This document shows, piece by piece, positions 1 through 6,873 of a stretch of DNA of 64,000 bases. Numbering within the stretch: the first letter of the stretch is position 1; every line of letters begins with the position of its first letter. The DNA lies in assembly GCA_036389035.1 (NCBI GenBank), contig DASVQQ010000001.1, positions 62,001 to 126,000 of the forward strand, read 5' to 3'. The translations under genes were made by a program, and so were the position numbers. Origin of the DNA: Jatrophihabitans sp. GTDB lineage: Bacteria; Actinomycetota; Actinomycetes; Mycobacteriales; Jatrophihabitantaceae. The notes below the pieces were generated by a model, which was given only the letters and a program-made list of their open reading frames with translations, ran no database searches and had not been told where the DNA came from.

Positions 1-741
1 GTGCTCGTTGGGCACGAACGTGACGATGCCTTCCTGGGTGTAGCTCTTCAGCCGCCACGGACCGCTGACGGTGCTCCAGATCGGGCTTTCGGCCCACTGG
101 GTGCGGTGCGCGTTGTCCTCCTCGACGGCGTTGCCCTGCTGTTGCATCAGGTACTCGTAGACGGCCTCGACGTCAGCGAGGTCGCCGCTGGCGTTGGCCG
201 GTCCGGCAGCCGTCCGGTCCCAGGACTTGGGCAGCGGCGTGATGGTGCTGAACTGGTTCATCAGCATCCAGCGCTTGGAGTAGGCCTTGTCGAAGGTGAA
301 ATAGACCTTGTCCTCGGCGACCTTGCCGTAGTCGACGCAGTTGTCGGGGAAGTAGCCCGGCACGTACTCGCCGTACCGGGCGCCCTTGACCTTCATCAGG
401 TTGACCCAGAACAGCACGTTGTCAGCGCACAGGGTCTCACCGTTGGACCACTTCCACGGCTTGACGGTGATGGTCGCAGTCAGGCCGTCCTCGCTCCACT
501 GCGGTTCCTCGCCGATGCTGAGGTCATAGTCGACCTCGGGTTTGCCGGTGTTGCCGAAGTAGTACAGCGTGCGGTACATCAGCGCCTGGAACTCGATGAC
601 GTTGCGGGTGCCCATCCGCTCCGGCGGGGTGAACGGAAAGATGACCGCCGGCGGAAATCCCGGGGCGCATGCCCAGGTGACGACGCCGCCCTTCTTCGGT
701 CGGCCCTCGGCCTTGGCCAGGTCGGTCAACTGCGCGGTCAT
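1..741 (-). CDS. ABC transporter solute-binding protein, peptide/nickel family (partial, no signal peptide)
   Basis: The protein begins at the ATG at 741 and runs off the left edge, so only the first 247 residues are visible. The reading (early Lys-Gly-Gly-Val-Val-Thr-Trp strand, 'GEEPQWSEDG', 'VKPWKWSNGE', later 'AYSKRW') is typical of family 5 extracellular solute-binding proteins for oligopeptides. The start overlaps the stop of the upstream gene by 4 bases (ATGA), and a GGAGG ribosome site lies just upstream, so the start is well supported. Oddly, there is no hydrophobic signal peptide or lipobox; the first residues are polar. It is the last visible gene of the biosynthetic operon. It could bind the product or a peptide intermediate in the cytoplasm, or be exported in an unusual way. 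Transport partners would lie to the left of the window. Family assignment is firm; the role is inferred. Confidence 0.85.
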   Translation of the reverse strand, partial: MTAQLTDLAKAEGRPKKGGVVTWACAPGFPPAVIFPFTPPERMGTRNVIEFQALMYRTLYYFGNTGKPEVDYDLSIGEEPQWSEDGLTATITVKPWKWSNGETLCADNVLFWVNLMKVKGARYGEYVPGYFPDNCVDYGKVAEDKVYFTFDKAYSKRWMLMNQFSTITPLPKSWDRTAAGPANASGDLADVEAVYEYLMQQQGNAVEEDNAHRTQWAESPIWSTVSGPWRLKSYTQEGIVTFVPNEH

Positions 742-1127
742 ACTTCCTCCCGGTTTCTCGAATGCTCTTGCTGTGCGCCGTTGGCCGGGATCTCCTCGAT
801 CGAGGACACCCCGTGGCTGGCGCCGGCGCCGTAGCGCTCCCACTCCTCGCGCAACCGGATCCGGCCGTCGGCGAGCAGCGTCGGAGTGCTGTGACAGCGC
901 CCGGACACGATCTCGCCGCCCTCGAAGACCATGCTGTAGGCGAAATCGAGCGTGCCGTCGGGCGCGCAGTTGCCGGCCAGCGCTCCGCGCCGTACCCGGC
1001 CGCCGGAGAACTCGCCCCACAGCAGGTCACCGTCCTGGCGGTACACCGCGACCCGGCTGCCCTCACCGGGCACCCCGTCGGACGGCGAGAACCGCCGCCC
1101 GTCGTAATTGAGCGTCAACGTGCTCAC
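738..1127 (-). CDS. Small conserved protein of unknown function, lipocalin-like or 'N-acetylglutamate synthase' label family
   Basis: A 129-residue protein read from a GTG at 1127 that overlaps the preceding gene's TGA by 4 bases (GTGA); its own stop overlaps the next ATG. The sequence alternates short beta-strand-like segments (VAVYRQDGDLLWGEFSG, then RRGALAGNCAPDGTLDFAYS, then GRIRLREEWERYGAG). This resembles the small actinobacterial proteins often labelled 'n-acetylglutamate synthase' in databases, a label with little functional support. No acetyltransferase motif, signal peptide or membrane segment is visible. Strict translational coupling between the dimethylargininase-like enzyme and the solute-binding protein implies it works in the same pathway. 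Its role is unknown; a small-ligand-binding beta-barrel is possible. Confidence 0.75.
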   Translation of the reverse strand: MSTLTLNYDGRRFSPSDGVPGEGSRVAVYRQDGDLLWGEFSGGRVRRGALAGNCAPDGTLDFAYSMVFEGGEIVSGRCHSTPTLLADGRIRLREEWERYGAGASHGVSSIEEIPANGAQQEHSRNREEV

Positions 1128-1981
1128 CGGGCCGGCAGCTCGCGCAGTTCCAGCGTGCAGCACTTGGCGCTGCCACCGGACTTGAGCAGTTCGGACAGGT
1201 CGACTCCGATCGGCACGAAGCCGCGGGACCACAGCTCGTCGATGAGATTGCTGGCTTGCGAGGCCAGCAGCACGTGCCGGCCGTCGGACACCGCGTTCAG
1301 TCCGAAGACCTCGGCGTCGGAGTCGGTGGCCAGGATCGCGTCGGGGTACAGCTCCCGCAGAACAGCCTGGCTGGCAGCCGAGAACGCCTTCGGGTAGTAC
1401 ATGATCTCGTCGTAGTCCAGCACGGCCAGCGCGGTGTCCAGGTGGTAGAACCGCGGGTCGACCAGGGTCAGGCTCTGCACCGGGCGGCCGAAGAATCGCT
1501 CGGCCTCGTCATGGGAAAGCGGATCGGTGCGAAATCCGGTGCCCGCCAGGATCCGGGAGCCGGTGACCAGGTAGTCGCCCTCGCCCTCGTTGATGTGCTC
1601 GGCCTCGTGCACCTGGTAGCCACGCTCGCGGAACCAGTTGATGTAGGCATCGGCCTCATCGACCCGTTGCGGGTAGCGAAACCGCGCCGACAGCACCTTG
1701 CCGTCGACCACGGTGGCGCCGTTGGCGGCGAACACCATGTCGGGCAGGCCGGGAACCGGGTGGATCTGCTCCACCTGGTGGCCCAGGCCCAGGAACAGGT
1801 TGATCAGGCGCTCCCACTGCACCACTGCCAGCCGGCCATCGGTCGGCTTCTCGGGCTCCATCCAGGGGTTGATCGAGTAACAGACGTCGAAGTGCACCGG
1901 CGGGCACATCAGGTACCGCCTGGGCCGGGCCGTGCGCGCCGGTCGCTGGGCACGCGCCGGCGTGCTGGTCGTCAGTGTCAC
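1124..1981 (-). CDS. Dimethylargininase / arginine deiminase superfamily enzyme
   Basis: A 285-residue guanidine-modifying (DDAH-type) enzyme. The early 'RYLMCPP' and 'DVCYSINPWM' stretch, the substrate Asp in 'GLPDMVFAANGA', the catalytic His in 'FYHLDTAL', and the C-terminal nucleophile Cys274 in 'GGSAKCCTLE' fit the DDAH fold and its Cys/His chemistry on guanidino or amidino carbons. The start is the GTG at 1981, which overlaps the upstream stop by 4 bases; an internal ATG at 1909 would cut off the conserved strand. Family members hydrolyse methylarginines to citrulline, and relatives are deiminases or amidinotransferases. In this operon, downstream of the hydrazine genes and an ATP-grasp ligase, it could trim an arginine-derived or guanidine-protected intermediate. 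The enzyme class is clear; the substrate is not. Confidence 0.85.
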   Translation of the reverse strand: MTLTTSTPARAQRPARTARPRRYLMCPPVHFDVCYSINPWMEPEKPTDGRLAVVQWERLINLFLGLGHQVEQIHPVPGLPDMVFAANGATVVDGKVLSARFRYPQRVDEADAYINWFRERGYQVHEAEHINEGEGDYLVTGSRILAGTGFRTDPLSHDEAERFFGRPVQSLTLVDPRFYHLDTALAVLDYDEIMYYPKAFSAASQAVLRELYPDAILATDSDAEVFGLNAVSDGRHVLLASQASNLIDELWSRGFVPIGVDLSELLKSGGSAKCCTLELRELPAR

Positions 1982-3258
1982 GCGTGCTCCAAAAGCTCGG
2001 AATGTGAGGCCACCGGTGTCCTGAAGGTGACCTGGATCTTGGACGCGAAGTCGTTCATGGTGTTGAACGCCTCCTCGAAGGAATCTCCCTTGGCGCCGAG
2101 GAATCCGATGATGGTGTTGCCGTCCGGTGGCCGCTTGATCTTGTCGCCGGGCTTGGCGGTGATCTTGAGCAGGAACACCTTGTCGGAGTTCTTGACCTCG
2201 TCCGGCACGATGACCTCGTCGACGTAGCCGGCTTCGCTGATCAGGCACATCGCGGTGATGTGCGTCCCGGTCGGCTGGAAGTGCCGGACCTTCGGCTTGC
2301 GGCCGAGGCCGATGTCCACGGTCGCCTCGATCGGATCGTGGTCGGCGGTCAGCTGGGCGATCGTCTCCAGGCCGCCGCCGCCCACCCGGGCCGCGATCTC
2401 GAGCAGGTGCGGCTCGCCGTTGTGAAAGCGCACCTCGGCATGCATTATGCTGCGCCGCAGGCCTTGCGCGTGCGCGGCGACGGTGACCGCGCGGTGGACC
2501 TTGGCCAGGTCCTCGGCCCCCAGCGTGGTGGGCGCGTGGTGCACGTCGTCGTCGAAGTTGTCGCCCTCCTGGGTGATCCGGTCGACCACCGAACCGAGGT
2601 AGACCTCGTCATCCCATGCCACGCCCTCGATCAGGTACTCCTTGCCGTTGAGGAAGGACTCCACCAGCAGGCCGTTCGGGCCGAGGTCCATGCCGTCGGC
2701 GTCAGCGAGCAGGTCGCCCAGGTGCGCGATGCCCTCCTGCGCCTGGGTGAACCGCTCGGTCATCTCCTGCGCGCTGTGCACCTTGAACACGTAGTAGCTG
2801 GCCGCGCCCAGGGTCGGCTTGAGGATCACCGGGTAGCCGAACTCCTCGGCGGCGGCCAGCGCCTCCGGCAGCTCGGCGACGTAGCGGTAGGACGGGATCG
2901 GGGCGCCCCCGCGCTCGTAGGCCTGGCGCATCAGGTACTTGTTGCGGCTCTGCACCGCCGCCTGCGCGTCGATGCCGGGCAGGCCGAGCGCCTCGGCGAC
3001 GGCGGCGACCGCCGTCACTGCGAACTCGGCATAGGTGATCACACCGTCGAAGTGCTCTTCGGCGTGCCAGCGGCGGGCCTCGGCGATGATGTCGCCGATG
3101 TCCTTGCTGCCCACCAGCCGGTAGCGGTCCTCCGGCCAGAAGTCGGTGGTGCCGATGCCGTTGAGCACGTAGACGACGTGACCGTAGGTCTCGGCCCGCT
3201 GGTAGCGGGCCTGGTAGTAGTGCATGTACTGCTGCGGTTCAATCGCGAGCAACTTCAT
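1978..3258 (-). CDS. ATP-grasp carboxylate-amine ligase
   Basis: A 426-residue ATP-grasp enzyme starting at the ATG at 3258, 11 bases after the MetRS-like stop. After an N-terminal pre-ATP-grasp domain (about 1-110), the ATP-binding lid shows 'PVILKPTLGAASYYVFKV' with its Lys, and the metal/phosphate site 'LLEIAARVGGGGLETI' has the expected Glu, Arg and glycines. 'NGKEYLIEGVAWDDEVYLGS' matches the central strand of carbamoyl-phosphate-synthase-like grasp proteins. Such enzymes activate a carboxylate as acyl phosphate and join it to an amine. Being coupled to the hydrazine-forming genes, it may ligate a hydrazino acid or an amino acid to a partner; acyl donor and acceptor cannot be read from sequence. 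Its stop overlaps the next gene's GTG. Confidence 0.88.
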   Translation of the reverse strand: MKLLAIEPQQYMHYYQARYQRAETYGHVVYVLNGIGTTDFWPEDRYRLVGSKDIGDIIAEARRWHAEEHFDGVITYAEFAVTAVAAVAEALGLPGIDAQAAVQSRNKYLMRQAYERGGAPIPSYRYVAELPEALAAAEEFGYPVILKPTLGAASYYVFKVHSAQEMTERFTQAQEGIAHLGDLLADADGMDLGPNGLLVESFLNGKEYLIEGVAWDDEVYLGSVVDRITQEGDNFDDDVHHAPTTLGAEDLAKVHRAVTVAAHAQGLRRSIMHAEVRFHNGEPHLLEIAARVGGGGLETIAQLTADHDPIEATVDIGLGRKPKVRHFQPTGTHITAMCLISEAGYVDEVIVPDEVKNSDKVFLLKITAKPGDKIKRPPDGNTIIGFLGAKGDSFEEAFNTMNDFASKIQVTFRTPVASHSELLEHA

Positions 3259-3269
3259 GGCGGACTCCT

Positions 3270-4910
3270 TTAGACCGCGCCGTCCAGCGCGGGAGTGCGG
3301 GTGATCAGCTCAGCCGTGGGGTTGTCGAGTGATTGGTGGTGGAACGCCAGCCGTGGAAGCTCGAAGACCGGCACCTCGCCGGCGGGTTCGGCGCTGAGAT
3401 CCAGTTCCAGGCCGGCCGCGGTGGCCTGCTCGGCAAGCCCGATCAGAATCGGGGCGGCGCCGGCCAGCAGCGTCCGCACCTCCAGCAGCAGGTCACCCGG
3501 CTCGGCCGGGCCGTCCTCGGCCATCGTCCGCAGCCTGGCCAGCTGGTCGGCGATCGTCTCAGCGGCCCGGGCGACGCTGAAACCGCCCAGCTCGTAGCAG
3601 CTCCGCAGCCTGGCCAGCACCAATCCGGCCCGGGCCCGGCCGGCGGGCGTGGTCGCCAGCGTAGTTCCGGCCCGGCCGGTCATGAGCAGTGAGACCGCCT
3701 CGGCAAGGGCGTTCCACGGCTCGACCAGTCGCTGCTCGGTCACCTCGCGCAGCGCCTGCCGCGTGAAGTTGGTGCGCTGGTACTCCGGCGCGGTCAGCGC
3801 CAGGAAGAAGCGGACCAGGTCGCGTGGCGTGTCGGCCAGCAGCTCGGTCCCCCGGATCAGGTGATTGCGGCTGGTGGAGAACTTCGCGCCGTCCAGGTTG
3901 TAGAACTCGTTGCAGACGTTGCTTTCCGGCAGCACGTAACGCTCGCCGTGCGCCATCAACAGCACCAGGTCCATCAGGCCCCAGTGGTAGGTGTTGTCGA
4001 AACCGTGGAAGTACACCACCTCGGCGCCGTGCTCGGCCCGCCACAGCTCGTCGAACGCTTCCGGCTGCTGCTCGCCCTGCTGGCCGGCGGCCCACCAGGT
4101 GCTGTACATCGACGCCGGCATCGCCTCGATCCAGGGGTAGAGGATCTGACCCGGCGTCTCGGCGAACGGTGCGGCGATCCCCCAGTCGCCCGGCATCGTC
4201 ATCGGAATCTCGGGCAGTGGCCCGGCCAGCAGCTCACGGATGAGCTGCATCGAGTGCGGCCGCCAGCGGTCCTCACGCGCCTCGAAGTAGGCGCTCAACC
4301 GCTCGCGGTAGTCCTCCATCGGCAGTACCAGGATGGTGTGCTCCCGGTAGCTCACCGGCTCGGCCGGGTCGAGGGTGGAATGCGGATCCAGCAGCTCGTC
4401 AAAGCTGTTGGGATGGCCGCAGTTCTCGCAGGTGCCCCCGCAGCTTCCCGCCAGGCACACCGGGCAGGCGCCGGTGACCAGGCCGTCGAACAGGTAGGTC
4501 CCGCTGTGCTCGGCATAGGGCAGCCGAACCGTCCGGGCGCGCAACCGGCCCTCGTCGTGCAACCTGGTGACGAAGGACAGCACGCTCTGGCGGTACCGCT
4601 CATCGATCGGCGGCAGCCCTGCCATCGAGATGCCGATGGCGGTCAGCGACCGCTGGATGGCCGCCGTGGACGTCTCGCACAACGCCTGGGGCGTGGTCGC
4701 CCGCTTGGCGGCGGTGGCCACCACGTAGGTCTGGCTGTCGTCGGTGCACGTCGTGTAGATCACCGACCGCCCGATCGCCCGCAGGTAGCGGGCGTAGATG
4801 TCACCGGCCAGGTAGGGACCGGCCAGATGCCCTACATGCAGGTCGCCGTTGGGAGTCGGCGTGGCGGCGATGACGATCGCTGGGCGGGCGGGGCCGCCCG
4901 AGCCGGTCAT
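3270..4910 (-). CDS. Methionyl-tRNA-synthetase-like enzyme, catalytic half of a split hydrazine synthetase
   Basis: A 546-residue class I synthetase-like protein. The HIGH motif appears as H25-V-G-H28, the KMSKS loop as 'KFSTS' from K343, and a MetRS zinc knuckle as C149/C152 and C161/C164. Some housekeeping specificity is possible, but context points elsewhere: the gene overlaps the cupin stop by 4 bases and follows a lysine N6-hydroxylase. In known bacterial N-N forming systems (Spb40 in s56-p1 biosynthesis and homologues, as recalled), one polypeptide carries a cupin and a MetRS-like domain and joins N6-hydroxylysine to an amino acid, usually glycine, via an aminoacyl ester that rearranges to a hydrazine. 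Here the two parts are separate genes. The C-terminal region (about 430-546) is helical and poorly conserved, unlike a typical anticodon domain. The synthetase fold is certain; the hydrazine role is inferred from context. Confidence 0.85.
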   Translation of the reverse strand: MTGSGGPARPAIVIAATPTPNGDLHVGHLAGPYLAGDIYARYLRAIGRSVIYTTCTDDSQTYVVATAAKRATTPQALCETSTAAIQRSLTAIGISMAGLPPIDERYRQSVLSFVTRLHDEGRLRARTVRLPYAEHSGTYLFDGLVTGACPVCLAGSCGGTCENCGHPNSFDELLDPHSTLDPAEPVSYREHTILVLPMEDYRERLSAYFEAREDRWRPHSMQLIRELLAGPLPEIPMTMPGDWGIAAPFAETPGQILYPWIEAMPASMYSTWWAAGQQGEQQPEAFDELWRAEHGAEVVYFHGFDNTYHWGLMDLVLLMAHGERYVLPESNVCNEFYNLDGAKFSTSRNHLIRGTELLADTPRDLVRFFLALTAPEYQRTNFTRQALREVTEQRLVEPWNALAEAVSLLMTGRAGTTLATTPAGRARAGLVLARLRSCYELGGFSVARAAETIADQLARLRTMAEDGPAEPGDLLLEVRTLLAGAAPILIGLAEQATAAGLELDLSAEPAGEVPVFELPRLAFHHQSLDNPTAELITRTPALDGAV

Positions 4911-5272
4911 CTCTCTTCCTCGTGCCGGGCAGTGAACTGGGCAGCGAGGTCGGCGTCCCACCAGACCGAGTACATCTGGAAGTCGGCGTCGCCGTCGTTG
5001 ACCACCTGATGGGTCGACCCGGGCTTGAAGTGGGCGATGTCACCGGCCACGAAGGGCACCTCCTCCCCCTCGCAATGGATCTTCGACGAGCCGGTGAGCG
5101 CGATCCAGATCTCGTACTCGTGGTGGGAGTGCGGACCGGAGGCCGCGCCCGGCGCGACCACGCACCAGGAACCCTCGAACGGCGCGTTCAACGCCGGCCA
5201 CGGCATCAATCGCTGGGCCCGCAAGCCGTTGTCCAGCTTGAGGTCCTCGCGAGACAGGCTGTGGATTTCCAT
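4907..5272 (-). CDS. Single-domain cupin, partner half of a split hydrazine synthetase
   Basis: A 121-residue protein starting at the ATG at 5272, with AAAGG upstream. It has a perfect cupin motif 1: G42-x5-H48-x-H50-x3-E54-x6-G61; motif 2 is 'FKPGSTHQVVN' with P84, G85 and H88. These residues bind one divalent metal, usually zinc in hydrazine synthetases. It lies between the lysine N6-hydroxylase and the MetRS-like gene and overlaps the latter by 4 bases, exactly the two activities that are fused in characterised hydrazine synthetases. The likely role is to catalyse rearrangement of the aminoacyl ester of N6-hydroxylysine to form the N-N bond. A generic regulatory cupin is less likely given this placement. 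Confidence 0.85.
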   Translation of the reverse strand: MEIHSLSREDLKLDNGLRAQRLMPWPALNAPFEGSWCVVAPGAASGPHSHHEYEIWIALTGSSKIHCEGEEVPFVAGDIAHFKPGSTHQVVNDGDADFQMYSVWWDADLAAQFTARHEEER

Positions 5273-5291
5273 TTTCTCGAATGCCTTTCGA

Positions 5292-6605
5292 CTAGCTCGG
5301 TACCGGAACTGTGGCCACCAGTTGGTGGCTCGGCTGATGGGCAAGCAGATCGCGGACGATCTCCTCCGACCGCACCGCCAGCAGGCTCAGCAGCGAGTCG
5401 GCGATGCCATGGGTGGCCTCGTTGACGCCCTGCAGGTAGCAGCCGGCCCGCACGTTCGGCGGCAGGTTCATCCGGTAGCTGCGGCTGACCGAGACCTCCT
5501 CGACCGACACCGACGCGGCCAGGTCACGGACCACCTTCGGCATCTGGCGGTTGAAGCCGGTGCCCAGCAGCACCAGGTCGCACCGCAACTCCTCCGAGCC
5601 ACCGTTCTTGCGGTCGCTCAGCGTCAGCACGACCTCGTTGTCGTTCATCCTGGCGTCGGCGACCTCTGACATCGTCATCATGTGCAACCGCTCGACGCCG
5701 GTGAGCTTGTCCAGGTACATCTGCTTGTACAGCACGTCCAGCAGGGCAGGGTTCAGGCCCGAGTAGTTGGTGCGGTGCATCTCGCGCAGCAACTGGTCGC
5801 GGGCCTCGGGAAGCGCGGCGTGGAACTCGTCGACGAACGACGGGAAGAACAGCTGGTTGGTGAACTTGCTGTTCTCGTAGCAGTTCAGCCCGATCGAGCG
5901 CATCACCATGGTGCACTGGGCGTTCGGGAACTCCTGGTGGCTGGCCCACAGCATCTCCGCCGCGCTCTGGGCGCCACCGAGCACGACGATCCGGTGCTCG
6001 CCCTCGCGCTCCAGGCCGGTGATCCGTGATGAGAACTCGGTGCTGTGAATGAGCCGTTCACGAGGGATCTGCTCGAAGACCCGAGGGATGTGCGGATCGC
6101 GGCCGGCGCCGAAGATCAGGTTGCGGCAGGCGATCTCGCTACCGTCGGCAAGCCGCACCAGCCACTCGCTGACCTCGCCGTCCGAGCCGTAACCCGGCTC
6201 GATGCTGACGCAGCGCCGGCCCGACTGGATGCGAACCTGGTTGAGGTTGCGTGCCACCCAGCTCAGGTAGTCCGAGATCTCCAACCGGTACGGGGTGAAA
6301 CTGCCGAGGTTGATGAAGTCGTCCAGCCTGTCGGTGGAGTGCAGGAAGTTGATGAACGAGTACTGGCTGCGCGGATTGCGCCGGGTCACCAGGTCTTTCA
6401 GAAACGACACCTGGCTCTGCGACCAGGGCAGCAGCAGGCCGCGCTGCCACACCACCGTGTCGTGTTGCTCGACGATCACGGTCTCGCGTGCCACGTCGGG
6501 CGCGAGCTCTTCCAGCGCGACTGCCAGCGCCAGATTCGCGGGTCCGGCGCCGATCGCCAGTACCTCTACTTCCTGCCGGTCCAAGGTATTCCCCAATCTC
6601 GTCAT
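5292..6605 (-). CDS. L-lysine N6-monooxygenase (FAD/NADPH N-hydroxylase)
   Basis: A 437-residue flavin N-hydroxylase of the IucD/SidA family. FAD site G19-A-G21-P-A-N24, the family signature 'QSQVSFLKDLVT' with 'PRSQYSFINFL', the NADPH site 'VVLGGAQSAAE' and the late 'ATHGIADSLLS' segment are all present. It would hydroxylate the side-chain amine of lysine (or ornithine) in the cytoplasm using O2 and NADPH. The ATG at 6605 was chosen because it sits 7 bases after the ACP stop and just before the conserved FAD strand. No siderophore NRPS or IucA/C synthetase is nearby. The cupin and MetRS-like genes that follow point to N6-hydroxylysine as substrate for N-N bond formation, as with Spb38. Ornithine specificity cannot be excluded from sequence. 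Confidence 0.92.
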   Translation of the reverse strand: MTRLGNTLDRQEVEVLAIGAGPANLALAVALEELAPDVARETVIVEQHDTVVWQRGLLLPWSQSQVSFLKDLVTRRNPRSQYSFINFLHSTDRLDDFINLGSFTPYRLEISDYLSWVARNLNQVRIQSGRRCVSIEPGYGSDGEVSEWLVRLADGSEIACRNLIFGAGRDPHIPRVFEQIPRERLIHSTEFSSRITGLEREGEHRIVVLGGAQSAAEMLWASHQEFPNAQCTMVMRSIGLNCYENSKFTNQLFFPSFVDEFHAALPEARDQLLREMHRTNYSGLNPALLDVLYKQMYLDKLTGVERLHMMTMSEVADARMNDNEVVLTLSDRKNGGSEELRCDLVLLGTGFNRQMPKVVRDLAASVSVEEVSVSRSYRMNLPPNVRAGCYLQGVNEATHGIADSLLSLLAVRSEEIVRDLLAHQPSHQLVATVPVPS

Positions 6606-6612
6606 GTGATGG

Positions 6613-6873
6613 CTACCGTTGTCCGGCGGTCGTCGTGCTGGCGTCCCGCACCAGGTCGACCAGATCGGAGATCCGGCGCGCGGCCTGGTAGGAACGCAGG
6701 TCAAGGGTGATGCCCAACTGGCTCTCCAGTTGGGCCAGCGCCTCCAGCGAGCTCAGGCTGTCCCAGTCATAGGCAGCCAGCACCGGGTGGTTGTTCAGGT
6801 CGTCCACTGACTCGTGCAGGACATCGCTGAGGATGTTCACCACGGTTTGCTCTATCGAGGCTGCTTCAGTCAT
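6613..6873 (-). CDS. Free-standing acyl carrier protein
   Basis: An 86-residue ACP with phosphopantetheine Ser39 in 'YDWDSLSSLEAL'. The ATG at 6873 overlaps the FkbH-like stop (ATGA), so the two are translationally coupled, as in glyceryl-ACP synthase/ACP pairs of tetronate and related pathways. It is likely charged with a D-glyceryl unit derived from 1,3-bisphosphoglycerate by the upstream FkbH-like enzyme and then handed to the KAS III-like enzyme or another acyltransferase. The two residues around the Ser (WDSLSSL) differ slightly from the usual DSL-x-x-V/M-E but keep the Asp-Ser-Leu core. An alternative is that it carries an amino acid or hydrazino acid. Confidence 0.88.
   Translation of the reverse strand: MTEAASIEQTVVNILSDVLHESVDDLNNHPVLAAYDWDSLSSLEALAQLESQLGITLDLRSYQAARRISDLVDLVRDASTTTAGQR

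Noticed and set aside
3270..4910. Housekeeping methionyl-tRNA synthetase
   Set aside because: Overlap with the cupin gene, location beside the lysine N6-hydroxylase and an unusual C-terminal region favour a biosynthetic role; a tree would settle it.
5292..6605. Siderophore biosynthesis as the role of the lysine N-hydroxylase
   Set aside because: No IucA/C-type synthetase, NRPS, acyltransferase or iron transporter genes are present; the cupin and MetRS-like partners give a better explanation.
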